Shown: positions 8,394 to 18,108, counted from the stretch's first letter. The stretch is 64,000 nucleotides of DNA from JBBCJR01 sp037190805 (GCA_037190805.1 JBBCJR010000005.1:62001-126000), one strand, 5' to 3'. The notes: generated by a model from the sequence alone, not told the origin. Numbers and translations are program-made.

Positions 8394-9395
8394 ATGGACA
8401 TCATCTCCTTCCCGCTGCTGGTCGCGCTGATCGGCGTCGCGCTGCTATTCGATTTCCTGAACGGCCTGCACGATGCCGCCAACTCGATCGCCACGGTCGT
8501 TTCGACCAGGGTACTGAAACCGCAATACGCAGTCGCCTGGGCGGCGTTCTTCAACTTCATCGCCTTCCTGTTCTTCGGCCTGCATGTCGCCGACACGGTC
8601 GGGCGCGGCATCGTCGATGCCGGGGTGATCGACGCCCGCCTGATCTTCGGCGCGCTGATGGGCGCCATATCCTGGAACCTCATAACCTGGGCGCTCGGCA
8701 TCCCGTCGAGCAGCAGCCACGCTCTGATCGGCGGCCTGCTGGGTGCCGGCATCGCCAAGGCAGGACTGTCGGCCGTGGTATGGAGCGGGGTCGCCAAGAC
8801 CGCCGCCGCCATCGTCCTGTCGCCGGCCGTGGGCCTCGTGCTAGCGCTCCTTCTGGTGCTGCTCGTCGCCTGGGTATTCATTCGCTTCACACCGCTGAGG
8901 GCGGATCGCTGGTTCAGGAAACTCCAGCTGGTCTCGGCGGCGCTCTATTCGCTGGGCCATGGCGGCAATGATGCGCAAAAGACGATGGGGATCATCGCCG
9001 TCCTGCTCTATTCGCAGGGCTTGATGGAAGGCGGCTTCCACATACCCTTCTGGGTGGTGCTGTCCTGTCAGGCGGCGATGGCGTTCGGCACGCTGTTCGG
9101 CGGCTGGCGGATCGTCCACACCATGGGATCGAAGATCACGCGGCTGACCCCATCGCAGGGCTTCTGCGCCGAAACCGGCGGCGCGATCACGCTGTTCCTG
9201 GCGACGCACCTGGGCATTCCCGTCTCCACCACCCACACCATCACGGGCGCCATCGTTGGCGTCGGCACGGCGCGCCGCCTGTCGGCGGTGCGGTGGAGCG
9301 TGGCGTCGAACATCGTCGTCGCCTGGGTGGTGACGCTGCCGGCGGCGGCGTTGATCGGCGCCGCCTTCTATGGGCTGGCGGGCTTGTTCGGCTAA
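8394..9395 (+). CDS. pit: Inorganic phosphate transporter, Pit family
   Basis: The 333-residue membrane protein shows the two PiT signature repeats: FDFLNGLHDAANSIAT near the N-terminus and the second copy around SLGHGGNDAQKTMG. It has about 10 hydrophobic segments and the SSSSHAL and STTHTITGAI motifs. It should take up phosphate or metal-phosphate through the inner membrane with protons. The start lies 11 bases after the DUF47 stop, so the DUF47 protein is its likely partner. It ends 11 bases before the convergent glutaredoxin-MauE gene. Confidence 0.92.
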   Translation: MDIISFPLLVALIGVALLFDFLNGLHDAANSIATVVSTRVLKPQYAVAWAAFFNFIAFLFFGLHVADTVGRGIVDAGVIDARLIFGALMGAISWNLITWALGIPSSSSHALIGGLLGAGIAKAGLSAVVWSGVAKTAAAIVLSPAVGLVLALLLVLLVAWVFIRFTPLRADRWFRKLQLVSAALYSLGHGGNDAQKTMGIIAVLLYSQGLMEGGFHIPFWVVLSCQAAMAFGTLFGGWRIVHTMGSKITRLTPSQGFCAETGGAITLFLATHLGIPVSTTHTITGAIVGVGTARRLSAVRWSVASNIVVAWVVTLPAAALIGAAFYGLAGLFG

Positions 9396-9406
9396 CCGGC
9401 GGACGA

Positions 9407-10156
9407 TCAGGCCGGACGGGCCAGCATCCATATGCCCATCGCGACCATCATCACATTCTCGGTCAGCGAGACGAGGCCCAGCGGGACGGCGCTATCGCCG
9501 CCGACACAGGCGCATTTCAGGTCCCGCCGGTCGATATAGACCGCTTTCACCACCGATGCCGCGCCGATGCCCCCGATGACGATCGCGAGCGGAGCCGACA
9601 GCCAGTGAAGAGTGCCGGCAACCATCAACACCCCGGCCAGAGCCTCAGCGAAGGGATAAAGATAGGCATAGGGCACCCAGCGCCGGGCCAGCAGATCATA
9701 GCCCAGGAACATCGTCGAAAAGCTTTCGACATCGCGGAGCTTCAACATCGCCAGCACGCACATGCTGAAGGCGATGAACCATTCGCCGGCACGGATCGTC
9801 AACGCCTGGCCGCTGACGGCATGACTGGCGGCGAGCGCCATCAGCGCGATCATGGCGAACAGGGCGACGACCGGCGTGTAGCTGGTCGCGCCCGCTTCCC
9901 GGACCCTGAGGTCAAGGTGTCGGCGCAAGTCGTCGTAACCGCCGATCCGCTGCCCGCCGATAAAGACTTGCGGAGTGGTCTTCACATCGTGCGCCGCCTT
10001 GAACGCATCGGTTTCCGCGCGCGTCGTCAGCCAGCGATCCTCGACGTGGTAGCCGCGTGCTTCGAGCAGCGCCTTGGCCTTCAGGCCATAAGGACAGACA
10101 TGCTTGTCCATCACCATGCGGTACAGAGTGGCGGCGCGAACGGGCGTTGCGGTCAT
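9407..10156 (-). CDS. Glutaredoxin-MauE membrane fusion protein
   Basis: The 249-residue product begins at ATG 10156-10154 behind AAGGAG. Residues 1-80 are a glutaredoxin-like domain with a monothiol CPYG site (Cys21) and the TTPQVFIGG turn. The rest is a MauE/DoxX-like bundle of four or five membrane helices with a CAC motif near residue 220. MauE-type proteins pass electrons to or from thiols across the membrane, so this fusion may move reducing equivalents to a periplasmic target; that is inference. It is divergent from a MerR regulator, and its promoter contains a mer-type operator, which points to induction by a soft metal ion. Confidence 0.8.
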   Translation of the reverse strand: MTATPVRAATLYRMVMDKHVCPYGLKAKALLEARGYHVEDRWLTTRAETDAFKAAHDVKTTPQVFIGGQRIGGYDDLRRHLDLRVREAGATSYTPVVALFAMIALMALAASHAVSGQALTIRAGEWFIAFSMCVLAMLKLRDVESFSTMFLGYDLLARRWVPYAYLYPFAEALAGVLMVAGTLHWLSAPLAIVIGGIGAASVVKAVYIDRRDLKCACVGGDSAVPLGLVSLTENVMMVAMGIWMLARPA

Positions 10157-10191
10157 GTCCTGATCTCCTTGTCCCGAAAGGGGTCGAGCCT

Positions 10192-10223
10192 CATATGGGG
10201 TCCGGACCATGGTACGGAGTCAA
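10192..10223 (-). promoter_or_regulatory. MerR-type promoter/operator with long spacer
   Basis: Read on the minus strand, TTGACT (10223-10218) is followed by a nearly perfect dyad (18 bp, 10201-10218, one mismatched pair) and a weak -10 (CATATG, 10197-10192) after a 20-bp spacer. A 19-20-bp spacer with a dyad inside is the hallmark of promoters that MerR proteins activate by DNA distortion. The first 12 bases, TTGACTCCGTAC, match the Tn21/Tn501 mer operator as I recall it. The dyad also lies just upstream of the merR-like gene, so autoregulation is expected. Confidence 0.75.
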
Positions 10224-10227
10224 GTCG

Positions 10228-10638
10228 ATGGCGGAGATGATGATCGCCGGGCTGGCGCGGACGGCCGGCGTGGGGGTGGAAACGGTGCGCTACTATCAGC
10301 GCCGCGGCCTTATCCGAACGCCCCGCCGCCCGGACGACGGCGGCGCTGTCCGGCGCTACGATGGCCAGGACGTGCGTCGCCTGCGTTTCATCCGGGCAGC
10401 CCAGCGCGCCGGCTTCACGCTGGACGAGATCGCGGTCCTCATCGACCTCGATGCAGGTCACGATCGGGCAAGGGCGCGGCAGATGGCCGTCGACCGCATC
10501 GCCGCGCTCGATCTCAGGATCGCCGAACTGCAATCCGCGCGCGATGCCCTGGCACGGCTGGCACGCGACTGCGGCGCGGCGGAAAATGGCACCTGCCCGA
10601 TCATTGCGGCGTTCGCGGAAGACGCGAACCGCGATTGA
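10228..10638 (+). CDS. MerR-family metal-responsive regulator
   Basis: The 136-residue protein starts at ATG 10228, 8 bases after GGAG. It has a MerR winged helix (GLARTAGVGVETVRYYQRRGL), a long dimerisation helix, and two cysteines (115 and 123) in C-x7-C followed by Pro-Ile-Ile. This cysteine spacing is that of CueR, where they bind Cu+/Ag+/Au+; MerR and ZntR have x8. The residue equivalent to Cys82 of MerR is not Cys. I therefore favour a monovalent-metal sensor, but a mercury-like role is not excluded. It is divergent from the glutaredoxin-MauE gene, its likely target. Confidence 0.85.
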   Translation: MAEMMIAGLARTAGVGVETVRYYQRRGLIRTPRRPDDGGAVRRYDGQDVRRLRFIRAAQRAGFTLDEIAVLIDLDAGHDRARARQMAVDRIAALDLRIAELQSARDALARLARDCGAAENGTCPIIAAFAEDANRD

Positions 10639-10756
10639 CCGTGGTCCGGCGCGTCAGGCGCACCACCGACGCATCCGAACGAAACCCCGCGCCGCTTGAT
10701 AAAGGCCGGGAGGGCCGCCAAGGGAAGGGCCTTCTACAAGGCAGGGATGGATCAGC

Positions 10757-12853
10757 ATGACGGATTATGCGGCTCTTGGATCGATACGGGTCGACCGGCG
10801 GCTGGCGGACTTCATCGACCAGCGCGCCCTGCCCGGTACGGGCATCGATGCCGAGCATTTCTGGACGGGCGCGGCGACGATCCTCGACGGTCTCGCGCCA
10901 GACAACCGGCGCCTGCTCGATCGGCGTGATGCGTTGCAGGCGAAGATCGACGCCTGGCACGACGCGCGCCGCGGCAAACCGCATGATGCCGCCGCCTATC
11001 AGGCGTTCCTCGGCGAGATCGGCTATCTGGTCGACGAGCCCACGCCCTTCACTATCGCCACGGGCGTGGTCGATCCGGAGGTTTCGACGGTCGCGGGTCC
11101 TCAGCTCGTCGTTCCGGCGCTCAACGACCGCTTTCTACTCAACGCCGCCAACGCCCGCTGGGGCAGTCTCTACGATGCGCTCTACGGCACCGATGCACTG
11201 CCGGGCACACCCGTGCCCGGCGGCTACGATGTCGCACGCGGGAGGGCGGTGGTCGCGTGGGCAAAGACCTTCCTGGACGCCGCCGCGCCGCTGGCGGACG
11301 GATCATGGGCGGAGTTCACCGGCGGCGAGCCCGTGCTTGCCGACCCGGCGCAACTGATTGCCCGCAAGCCAGGTGGCCTGCTGCTGCGCCACCACGGTCT
11401 CCATATCGAACTGGTCATCAATCCAGATCATCCGGTCGGCCGTGCCGATCCGGCCGGCATCGCCGACATCATCCTGGAATCGGCCCTGACCGCGATTGTC
11501 GACCTTGAGGATTCGGTCGCGGCGGTCGATGCCGAGGACAAGGTTGCCGGCTATGCCAACTGGCTGGGCCTGATGCGGGGCGATCTCGTCGCCCGGTTCG
11601 ACAAGGGCGGACGGACGATGACCCGCGCCCTCGCACCCGACCGCGACTGGACCGCGCCCGACGGCACGGTCTTCTCGTTGCCCGGCCGCAGCCTGCTATT
11701 CGTCCGTAATGTCGGCCATCTGATGACGACACCGGCGGTCCTCCTCGCCGACGGATCGGAAGCGCCCGAAGGCATCATCGATGCCATCGTCACCAGCCTC
11801 ATCGCGCTCCACGACCTGACCGGGTCCCGCCGCAACAGCCGGGCGGGGTCGATCTATATCGTCAAGCCGAAGATGCACGGACCCGAGGAGGCGGCCTTCA
11901 CCAACCGCCTGTTCAACGCCGTCGAAGACCTGCTCGGCCTGCCGCGCCATACGATCAAGGTCGGGGTGATGGACGAGGAACGGCGCACCTCCGCCAACCT
12001 CGCCGCCACCATCCATGCGGTGAAGGACCGCATCGTGTTCATCAACACCGGCTTCCTCGACCGCACCGGAGACGAGATTCATACCGCGATGCGCGCCGGG
12101 CCGATGGTCCCCAAGGCGGCGATGAAGGACAGCGACTGGATCAAGGCCTATGAAGCGCGCAACGTCGCCATCGGCCTGGCATGCGGCTTTGCCGGCCGGG
12201 CGCAGATCGGCAAGGGCATGTGGGCAGCGCCAGACCGCATGGCCGACATGCTGGCCCAGAAGATCGCGCACCAGGAAGCCGGCGCCAACACCGCCTGGGT
12301 GCCCAGCCCCACCGCCGCGACCCTCCACGCCACCCATTATCATCGGGTTGACGTCGCCGCCCGGCAGCGGGCGCTGGCGGACGCGCCCGTGCCACCGCTC
12401 GGCCAGCTGCTGACGATGCCGCTGGCGGGCAGCGTCAACTGGTCGGCGGACGAGATCGTCCGGGAGCTGGACAACAATGCGCAAGGCATCCTCGGCTATG
12501 TCGTGCGCTGGATCGACCAGGGGATCGGCTGTTCCAAGGTGCCCGACATCCATGACGTCGGCCTGATGGAGGACCGCGCCACCCTCAGGATATCATCCCA
12601 GCATATCGCCAACTGGCTGGCCCATGGCGTCTGCTCGCTAGCCGATGTCGATGCCGCGCTCCTCCGCATGGCGGCAAAGGTGGACGCGCAGAACGCGGGC
12701 GATCCGCTCTACCGTCCGATGGCGCCGGAGCCGGCCGCGAGCATCGCCTTCCAGGCCGCACGGGCGCTGGTGGTGGAGGGCGGCGTTCAGCCCAACGGCT
12801 ATACCGAACCGCTGCTCCACCGCTTCCGCCAGCAGGCGAAAGCGCGGGATTAG
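10757..12853 (+). CDS. glcB: Malate synthase G
   Basis: The 698-residue enzyme condenses glyoxylate and acetyl-CoA to malate in the glyoxylate bypass. Its length is close to the 720-730 residues usual for the G isoform. The metal-binding region IVDLEDSVAAVDAEDK, the central alpha-clasp, and GIGCSKVPDIHDV with the active-site Cys and Asp are all present. The start follows AAGGCAGGGATGGATCAGC. No isocitrate lyase gene is adjacent. It ends 48 bases before the convergent formate dehydrogenase operon. Confidence 0.95.
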   Translation: MTDYAALGSIRVDRRLADFIDQRALPGTGIDAEHFWTGAATILDGLAPDNRRLLDRRDALQAKIDAWHDARRGKPHDAAAYQAFLGEIGYLVDEPTPFTIATGVVDPEVSTVAGPQLVVPALNDRFLLNAANARWGSLYDALYGTDALPGTPVPGGYDVARGRAVVAWAKTFLDAAAPLADGSWAEFTGGEPVLADPAQLIARKPGGLLLRHHGLHIELVINPDHPVGRADPAGIADIILESALTAIVDLEDSVAAVDAEDKVAGYANWLGLMRGDLVARFDKGGRTMTRALAPDRDWTAPDGTVFSLPGRSLLFVRNVGHLMTTPAVLLADGSEAPEGIIDAIVTSLIALHDLTGSRRNSRAGSIYIVKPKMHGPEEAAFTNRLFNAVEDLLGLPRHTIKVGVMDEERRTSANLAATIHAVKDRIVFINTGFLDRTGDEIHTAMRAGPMVPKAAMKDSDWIKAYEARNVAIGLACGFAGRAQIGKGMWAAPDRMADMLAQKIAHQEAGANTAWVPSPTAATLHATHYHRVDVAARQRALADAPVPPLGQLLTMPLAGSVNWSADEIVRELDNNAQGILGYVVRWIDQGIGCSKVPDIHDVGLMEDRATLRISSQHIANWLAHGVCSLADVDAALLRMAAKVDAQNAGDPLYRPMAPEPAASIAFQAARALVVEGGVQPNGYTEPLLHRFRQQAKARD

Positions 12854-12901
12854 AGCCACACTGGCGAAAGATCGTGCGGACCGAACCGGCCTGACGGAAA
12901 C

Positions 12902-13189
12902 TCAGCCCGCGTCGCTGCCGCCCGCTTCGTCGACGGCGTTGAACTCTGTCGCGCGGGTCTGGTGCGGCGGATGAGCATCCACCGCCAGCAACGCGACGGC
13001 GCGGCGGGCGGGTTCGTCCAGCACCACCGTTCCGGCGGCTGCGGCCTCGGTGATCAGGCGACGCATGCGTGGATCCCAGAAGCTGGCGATATGGTCCGCC
13101 GTCGCCTTGGCAGGGTCGTCCACCATCGCCGCGAAATTGCGCGCGATCTGGTTCGCCATATAGGCGAGCCGGTCGAGATTGGTCATCAT
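12902..13189 (-). CDS. fdsD: NAD-dependent formate dehydrogenase, delta subunit
   Basis: This 95-residue protein is the last gene of the fds operon. It has the family core: an N-terminal NLDRLAYMANQIARNF helix and DHIASFWDPRMRRLI. The start codon overlaps the fdsA stop (ATGA, 13189-13186), so translation is coupled. The delta subunit is small, without cofactors, and needed for an active complex. Confidence 0.9.
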   Translation of the reverse strand: MMTNLDRLAYMANQIARNFAAMVDDPAKATADHIASFWDPRMRRLITEAAAAGTVVLDEPARRAVALLAVDAHPPHQTRATEFNAVDEAGGSDAG

Positions 13190-16032
13190 TCGGCGGCTTG
13201 CTCCGCGACGATGCGGCGGCTGACCCGCGACCGTTCGGCATAGCTTTCCTGCCAGTCGGACGGGCCGTTGGACGGCGACACCTGCACCGCCGTCACCTTG
13301 TATTCGGGGCAGTTGGTGGCCCAGTCCGAATAGTCGGTGGTGATGACATTGGCCTGCGTCGCGGGATGGTGGAAGGTGGTGTAGACGACGCCCGGCGCCA
13401 CCCGATCGGTCACCTTGCAGCGCAGCGCCGTCTCTCCAGCGCGGCTTCTCAAAGTCACCCAGCTGCCCGTCTTCAGCCCCCGATTCTCGGCATCCACCGG
13501 GTGAATTTCCAGCACGTCCTCGGGATGCCAGGCGACATTGTCGGTCCGCCGGGTCTGCGCGCCGACATTATACTGGCTGAGGATGCGGCCGGTGGTCAGC
13601 AGCAGCGGGAAGCGCGGGCCGGTTTTCTCGTCGGTGGCGACATAGTCGGTGACGACGAACTTGCCCTTGCCGCGCACGAAGCCGTCGATGTGCATGGTCG
13701 GCGTGCCCACGGGCGCGGCATCGTTGACCGGCCATTGCAGCGACCCATTCGCCTCTAGCGCAGCATAGCTGACGCCGGCGAAGGTGGGGGTGAGCATCGC
13801 AATCTCGGCCATGATCTCGGACGGGTGGGCATAGGTCCAGCCGAGGCCCAGCGCGTTGGCCACAAGCTGCACCACCTCCCAGTCGGCATAGCCGTTCATC
13901 GGGCTCATCACCTTCCTGACCAGCTGGATGCGCCGCTCGGCGTTGGTGAAGGTCCCGTCCTTTTCAAGGAAGGTGGAGCCGGGCAGGAAAACATGGGCGT
14001 AATTGGCGGTCTCGTTCAGGAACAGGTCCTGGACGACGACGCATTCCATCGCCGCGAGGCCAGCGGCGACATGGGTGGTGTTGGGGTCGGACTGGAGGAT
14101 ATCCTCGCCCTGGATGAAGATCGCCTTGAACACCCCGTCGGTCGCGGCATCGAGCATGTTGGGAATGCGCAAGCCCGGCTCGGCATCCAGCACGACGCCC
14201 CAAGCCCCCTCGAACAGCGCCCGCGTCTCGGGGTCGGAAACATGGCGATAACCCGAATATTCGTGCGGGAAGCTGCCCATGTCGCAGGCGCCCTGCACGT
14301 TGTTCTGGCCCCGCAGGGGATTGACCCCCACGCCCGGCCGGCCAAGATTTCCGGTTGCCATGGCGAGGTTGGCGATCGCCATCACCGTCGACGATCCCTG
14401 GCTGTGCTCGGTCACGCCAAGACCATAATAGATCGCCGCGTTGCCGCCGGTGGCATAGAGGCGGGCGGCGGCGCGCAGATCGGCCGCCGGCACGCCGGTC
14501 AGTGCCGCGATCGCCTCCGGCGAACGTTCGGGCTCCGACACGAAGGCGGCCCAGTCCTGATATTCGTCCCAGTCGCAGCGGGCCCGGATGAACGCCTCAT
14601 CCGCCAGTCCTTCCATCACCACGACATGCGCCATCGCCGTCAGCAGTGCCACGTTGGTGCCCGGCTTCAGCGCCAGATGGTGCGCCGCCTCGACATGCGG
14701 TGAGCGGACGAGGTCGATGCGGCGCGGGTCGACAACGATCAGCCTCGCGCCGGTCCGCAGCCGCCGCTTCATCCGCGACCCGAACACCGGGTGGCCGTCG
14801 GTCGGATTGGCGCCGATGACCATGATGACGTCGGCATCGTCGACGCTGTCGAAATCCTGCGTGCCGGCCGAGGTCCCGAACGTCGTCTTCAGCCCGTAGC
14901 CGGTCGGCGAATGGCAGACGCGGGCGCAGGTATCGACGTTGTTGTTGCCGAACCCCTGGCGGATCAGCTTCTGGACGAGAAACGTCTCCTCGTTGGTGCA
15001 GCGCGACGAGGTGATGCCTCCGACCGCGCGGGTGCCGTATTTTGCCTGGATGCGGCGAAATTCGGACGCGGTATGGGCGATCGCCTCCGCCCAGGATACC
15101 TCGCGCCACGGCTCGTCGATCGAGGCACGGATCATCGGGTTGAGGATGCGGTCATTATGCCGGGCATAGCCCCAGGCGAAACGGCCCTTGACGCAGCTGT
15201 GGCCGTGATTGGCTTTGCCGTCCTTCCACGGCACCATGCGGACCAGTTGCTCGCCCCGCATCTCGGCACGGAAGGTGCAGCCCACCCCGCAATAGGCGCA
15301 GGTGGTGACGACGGCGCGATCGGGCGTGCCGATGTCGATCACCGACTTCTCGGTCAGGGTCGCCGTGGGACATGCCTGCACGCAGGCACCGCACGACACG
15401 CATTCCGACGCCAGGAACGGCTCGTCCTGGCTGGCGGCAACCTTGCTGTCGAAGCCGCGCCCCTGGATGGTCAGCGCGAAGGTGCCCTGCACCTCCTCGC
15501 ACGCCCGGACGCAGCGCGAGCAGACGATGCATTTGGACGGATCGAACTCGAAATAAGGATTCGAGCGGTCTTTGGCCTGCCCCATGTTGGTGGCGCCATC
15601 ATAGCCGTAGCGCACCTCGCGCAGGCCGACCGCGCCCGCCTGATCCTGCAACTCGCAATCGCCATTGGCGGCGCAGGTCAGGCAGTCGAGGGGGTGGTCG
15701 GAAATGTAGAGTTCCATCACCCCGCGGCGCAGCTGGGACAGCCGCTCGCTCTGGGTGGTGACGACCATGCCGGGCATGACCGGCGTGGTGCAGGAGGCGG
15801 GATAGCCGTTCCGCCCTTCGATCTCGACCAGGCACAGCCGGCACGACCCGAAGCTCTCGAGACTGTCGGTCGCGCACAGCTTGGGGATCGAGGTTCCCAT
15901 CAGCACGGCGGCGCGCATCACCGACGTGCCGGACGGGACCTCGACCGAGGTGCCGTCGATGGTCAGCGACACCATGTCGACGGCCGCGCGCGGAGCCGGG
16001 GTGCCGAGATCGATTTCGCCCATCCACGCCAT
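13186..16032 (-). CDS. fdsA: NAD-dependent formate dehydrogenase, alpha (catalytic) subunit
   Basis: The 948-residue subunit oxidises formate to CO2 at a molybdenum bis-MGD centre. In order it has an N-terminal [2Fe-2S] domain (GSCRLCLVEIEG), a NuoG-type His/Cys cluster (HPLDCLTCAANGDCELQ), a two-cluster ferredoxin domain (CIVCSRCVRACE and CVSCGACVQACP), the MopB cluster CAYCGVGC, and the catalytic domain. The Mo ligand is Cys near residue 371 (ARVCHSPTG), not selenocysteine. It sits 7 bases after fdsB and overlaps fdsD by 4 bases. Sulfuration by FdhD is needed, and that gene is at 38.4 kb. Confidence 0.97.
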   Translation of the reverse strand: MAWMGEIDLGTPAPRAAVDMVSLTIDGTSVEVPSGTSVMRAAVLMGTSIPKLCATDSLESFGSCRLCLVEIEGRNGYPASCTTPVMPGMVVTTQSERLSQLRRGVMELYISDHPLDCLTCAANGDCELQDQAGAVGLREVRYGYDGATNMGQAKDRSNPYFEFDPSKCIVCSRCVRACEEVQGTFALTIQGRGFDSKVAASQDEPFLASECVSCGACVQACPTATLTEKSVIDIGTPDRAVVTTCAYCGVGCTFRAEMRGEQLVRMVPWKDGKANHGHSCVKGRFAWGYARHNDRILNPMIRASIDEPWREVSWAEAIAHTASEFRRIQAKYGTRAVGGITSSRCTNEETFLVQKLIRQGFGNNNVDTCARVCHSPTGYGLKTTFGTSAGTQDFDSVDDADVIMVIGANPTDGHPVFGSRMKRRLRTGARLIVVDPRRIDLVRSPHVEAAHHLALKPGTNVALLTAMAHVVVMEGLADEAFIRARCDWDEYQDWAAFVSEPERSPEAIAALTGVPAADLRAAARLYATGGNAAIYYGLGVTEHSQGSSTVMAIANLAMATGNLGRPGVGVNPLRGQNNVQGACDMGSFPHEYSGYRHVSDPETRALFEGAWGVVLDAEPGLRIPNMLDAATDGVFKAIFIQGEDILQSDPNTTHVAAGLAAMECVVVQDLFLNETANYAHVFLPGSTFLEKDGTFTNAERRIQLVRKVMSPMNGYADWEVVQLVANALGLGWTYAHPSEIMAEIAMLTPTFAGVSYAALEANGSLQWPVNDAAPVGTPTMHIDGFVRGKGKFVVTDYVATDEKTGPRFPLLLTTGRILSQYNVGAQTRRTDNVAWHPEDVLEIHPVDAENRGLKTGSWVTLRSRAGETALRCKVTDRVAPGVVYTTFHHPATQANVITTDYSDWATNCPEYKVTAVQVSPSNGPSDWQESYAERSRVSRRIVAEQAAE

Positions 16033-16039
16033 GTCCGCG

Positions 16040-17620
16040 CTACTCCGCCGCCGTCGCGAGCCGGTCCTGCCCGCCGCCGAAATCTTCCGGGAAATGATCG
16101 AGCGCGCTCAGCACCGGATAGGGGGTGAACCCGCCCAGCGCGCACAGGCTGCCATATTTCATCGTGTCGCAAAGCTCGCGCAGCAGGGCGAGATCATCCG
16201 CCACCGGCCGCGCCGCCTGTCTGGGCGCGCGCGAATGCAGCGTCGCCGCCAGCCGTCCTGGCAGCGCCATGTCGTCTCCAGCGGCGCGGCCGTCGCGGCC
16301 GGCGATAATGCGGTCAAGCACCTCCTCGCCCCGCGTGGAGCCGATCCGGCAGGGCGTGCATTTGCCGCAGCTTTCGACGGCGCAGAACGCCATGGCGAAG
16401 CGCGCCATCGCCGCCATGTCGACGCTGTCGTCGAATACGGTGATGCCGGCATGGCCGATCAGCCCTCCGGCAGCGGCGAATGCCTCGTAATCGAACGGCA
16501 GGTGGAACATCGACGGCGGGAAATAAGCGCCCAATGGTCCGCCGACCTGCACCGCGCGCACCGGCCGGCCGCTGTCGGTGCCGCCGCCGATCTCCTCGAC
16601 CAGTTCGCCGAGCGTGATGCCGAAGCCGACCTCGAACAGCCCGCCGTTGCGGATATTGCCGGCCAGCTGCACGGGCATGGTCCCGCGTGACCGGCCGTGG
16701 CCGACGGCGGCATAGGCGTCCGCACCTTCGCAGAGAATGAACGGCACGGCCGCCAGGCTGAGCAGGTTGTTGATCACCGTCGGCTTGCCGAACAGCCCGA
16801 CATGGGCGGGCAGCGGCGGCTTGGCGCGGACCATACCGCGCTTGCCCTCGATCGAATCGAGCAGCGCGGTTTCCTCGCCGCAGACATAGGCGCCGGCGCC
16901 GACCCGCACCTCCAGCGTGAACGGAGCGATGCGCACCGCCGCCCGCTCGATCGCGGCCCGCATCACCCTGATCGCGAACGGATATTCGGAGCGGATATAG
17001 ATATAGCCATGGACCGCGCCGACCGCGTGGCCGGCGATCGCCATGCCCTCGATGAGGCAGAAGGGGTCGCCCTCCATCAGCATCCGGTCGGCGAAGGTTC
17101 CGCTGTCGCCCTCGTCGGCGTTGCAGACGATGAACTTCTCGTCCGCCGGCGCGTCCAGAACCGTCTGCCACTTGATGCCGGTCGGAAAGCCAGCGCCGCC
17201 GCGCCCGCGCAGACCCGATGCCTTGACCTGGTCGACCACTGCCTGCGGCGTCATGGCCAGCGCCGCCTCCAGTCCGCGCCAGCCGCCATGGGCGGCATAA
17301 TCTTCGAGGCTCAGGGGGTCGACGATGCCGCAGCGGGCGAAGGTGAAACGTTCCTGCCGCGCGAAGAAGGACAGCGCCGCGACAGCGCCTAGCCGGTTCG
17401 GCCCGTCCCCGGCGAGGATGGCGTCGACATCGTCCGGCCCGACCGGTCCATATCCGATCCGCCCGGCCTCGGTTTCAACCTCGACCAGCGGTTCGATGCG
17501 GAACAGGCCCCGGCTGCCGGTGCGGACAACCTCGCAGCCCCGGGCCACGAAAGCGTCGGCGACGGCATCCGCGCCCAGCGCCACCGATGCCATGTCGGCA
17601 GAAATATAGACCCGGCTCAC
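16040..17620 (-). CDS. fdsB: NAD-dependent formate dehydrogenase, beta (diaphorase) subunit
   Basis: The 526-residue subunit reduces NAD+. The N-terminal 120 residues are thioredoxin/NuoE-like. The NuoF-like part has the glycine-rich FMN/NAD site GLRGRGGAGFPTG near residue 138 and the [4Fe-4S] motif ESCGKCTPCRIG near 416. The start is GTG 17620-17618, overlapping the fdsG stop in GTGA; no ATG gives a comparable start. Members of this family normally have 500-520 residues. Confidence 0.95.
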   Translation of the reverse strand: MSRVYISADMASVALGADAVADAFVARGCEVVRTGSRGLFRIEPLVEVETEAGRIGYGPVGPDDVDAILAGDGPNRLGAVAALSFFARQERFTFARCGIVDPLSLEDYAAHGGWRGLEAALAMTPQAVVDQVKASGLRGRGGAGFPTGIKWQTVLDAPADEKFIVCNADEGDSGTFADRMLMEGDPFCLIEGMAIAGHAVGAVHGYIYIRSEYPFAIRVMRAAIERAAVRIAPFTLEVRVGAGAYVCGEETALLDSIEGKRGMVRAKPPLPAHVGLFGKPTVINNLLSLAAVPFILCEGADAYAAVGHGRSRGTMPVQLAGNIRNGGLFEVGFGITLGELVEEIGGGTDSGRPVRAVQVGGPLGAYFPPSMFHLPFDYEAFAAAGGLIGHAGITVFDDSVDMAAMARFAMAFCAVESCGKCTPCRIGSTRGEEVLDRIIAGRDGRAAGDDMALPGRLAATLHSRAPRQAARPVADDLALLRELCDTMKYGSLCALGGFTPYPVLSALDHFPEDFGGGQDRLATAAE

Positions 17621-18108
17621 GCCGCCACCTCGCGCGCGATGCGCGCGATACCGGCGGCATCCAGACGCGCCATCGGCCGGCCGTCGACCAGCGCGTTCGG
17701 CCCGACGGCGCACAGGCCAAGGCAATAGATCGGGGCCAGCGTCACCTGCCCGTCGCCGCGCGTCTCGCCCATCGCCACGCCCAGGGCATCGACAGCGGCC
17801 GCCTCGACCGCAGCGCCGCCGCGCGCCTGACAGGCTTCGGCCCGGCAGATCTGGACGACATGGGCAGCCGCGGGTGCGCGGCGGAAGTCGTGATAGAAGG
17901 TGACGACACCATGGACCTCGGCACGGCTGAGGTTGAGCATGTCGGCGATGATCGACACCGCCTCGTCATCGACATGGCCTATCTCGTCCTGCCAGTCGTG
18001 CAGCAGCGGCAGCAGCGCGCCCCGAACCCCAGCATGACGGCCGGCGAGGCGCCGGGCAACCGCGTCAACCAGGGGATCATCAGAGAATTGTCGGTCTTTA
18101 CCTGTCAT
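17617..18108 (-). CDS. fdsG: NAD-dependent formate dehydrogenase, gamma subunit
   Basis: The 163-residue NuoE-like protein carries one [2Fe-2S] cluster. The four ligands are Cys in ICRAEAC and YCLGLC, and the HGVVTFYHDF helix typical of NuoE is present. It is the first gene of the fdsGBAD operon. About 73 bases upstream is a LysR-type dyad that overlaps the stop codon of the upstream LysR gene. Confidence 0.95.
   Translation of the reverse strand: MTGKDRQFSDDPLVDAVARRLAGRHAGVRGALLPLLHDWQDEIGHVDDEAVSIIADMLNLSRAEVHGVVTFYHDFRRAPAAAHVVQICRAEACQARGGAAVEAAAVDALGVAMGETRGDGQVTLAPIYCLGLCAVGPNALVDGRPMARLDAAGIARIAREVAA

Noticed and set aside
10157..10230. Complete mer mercury-resistance operon
   Set aside because: Only the operator and a MerR-type regulator are present. 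There is no merT, merP or merA, and the cysteine spacing fits CueR better.
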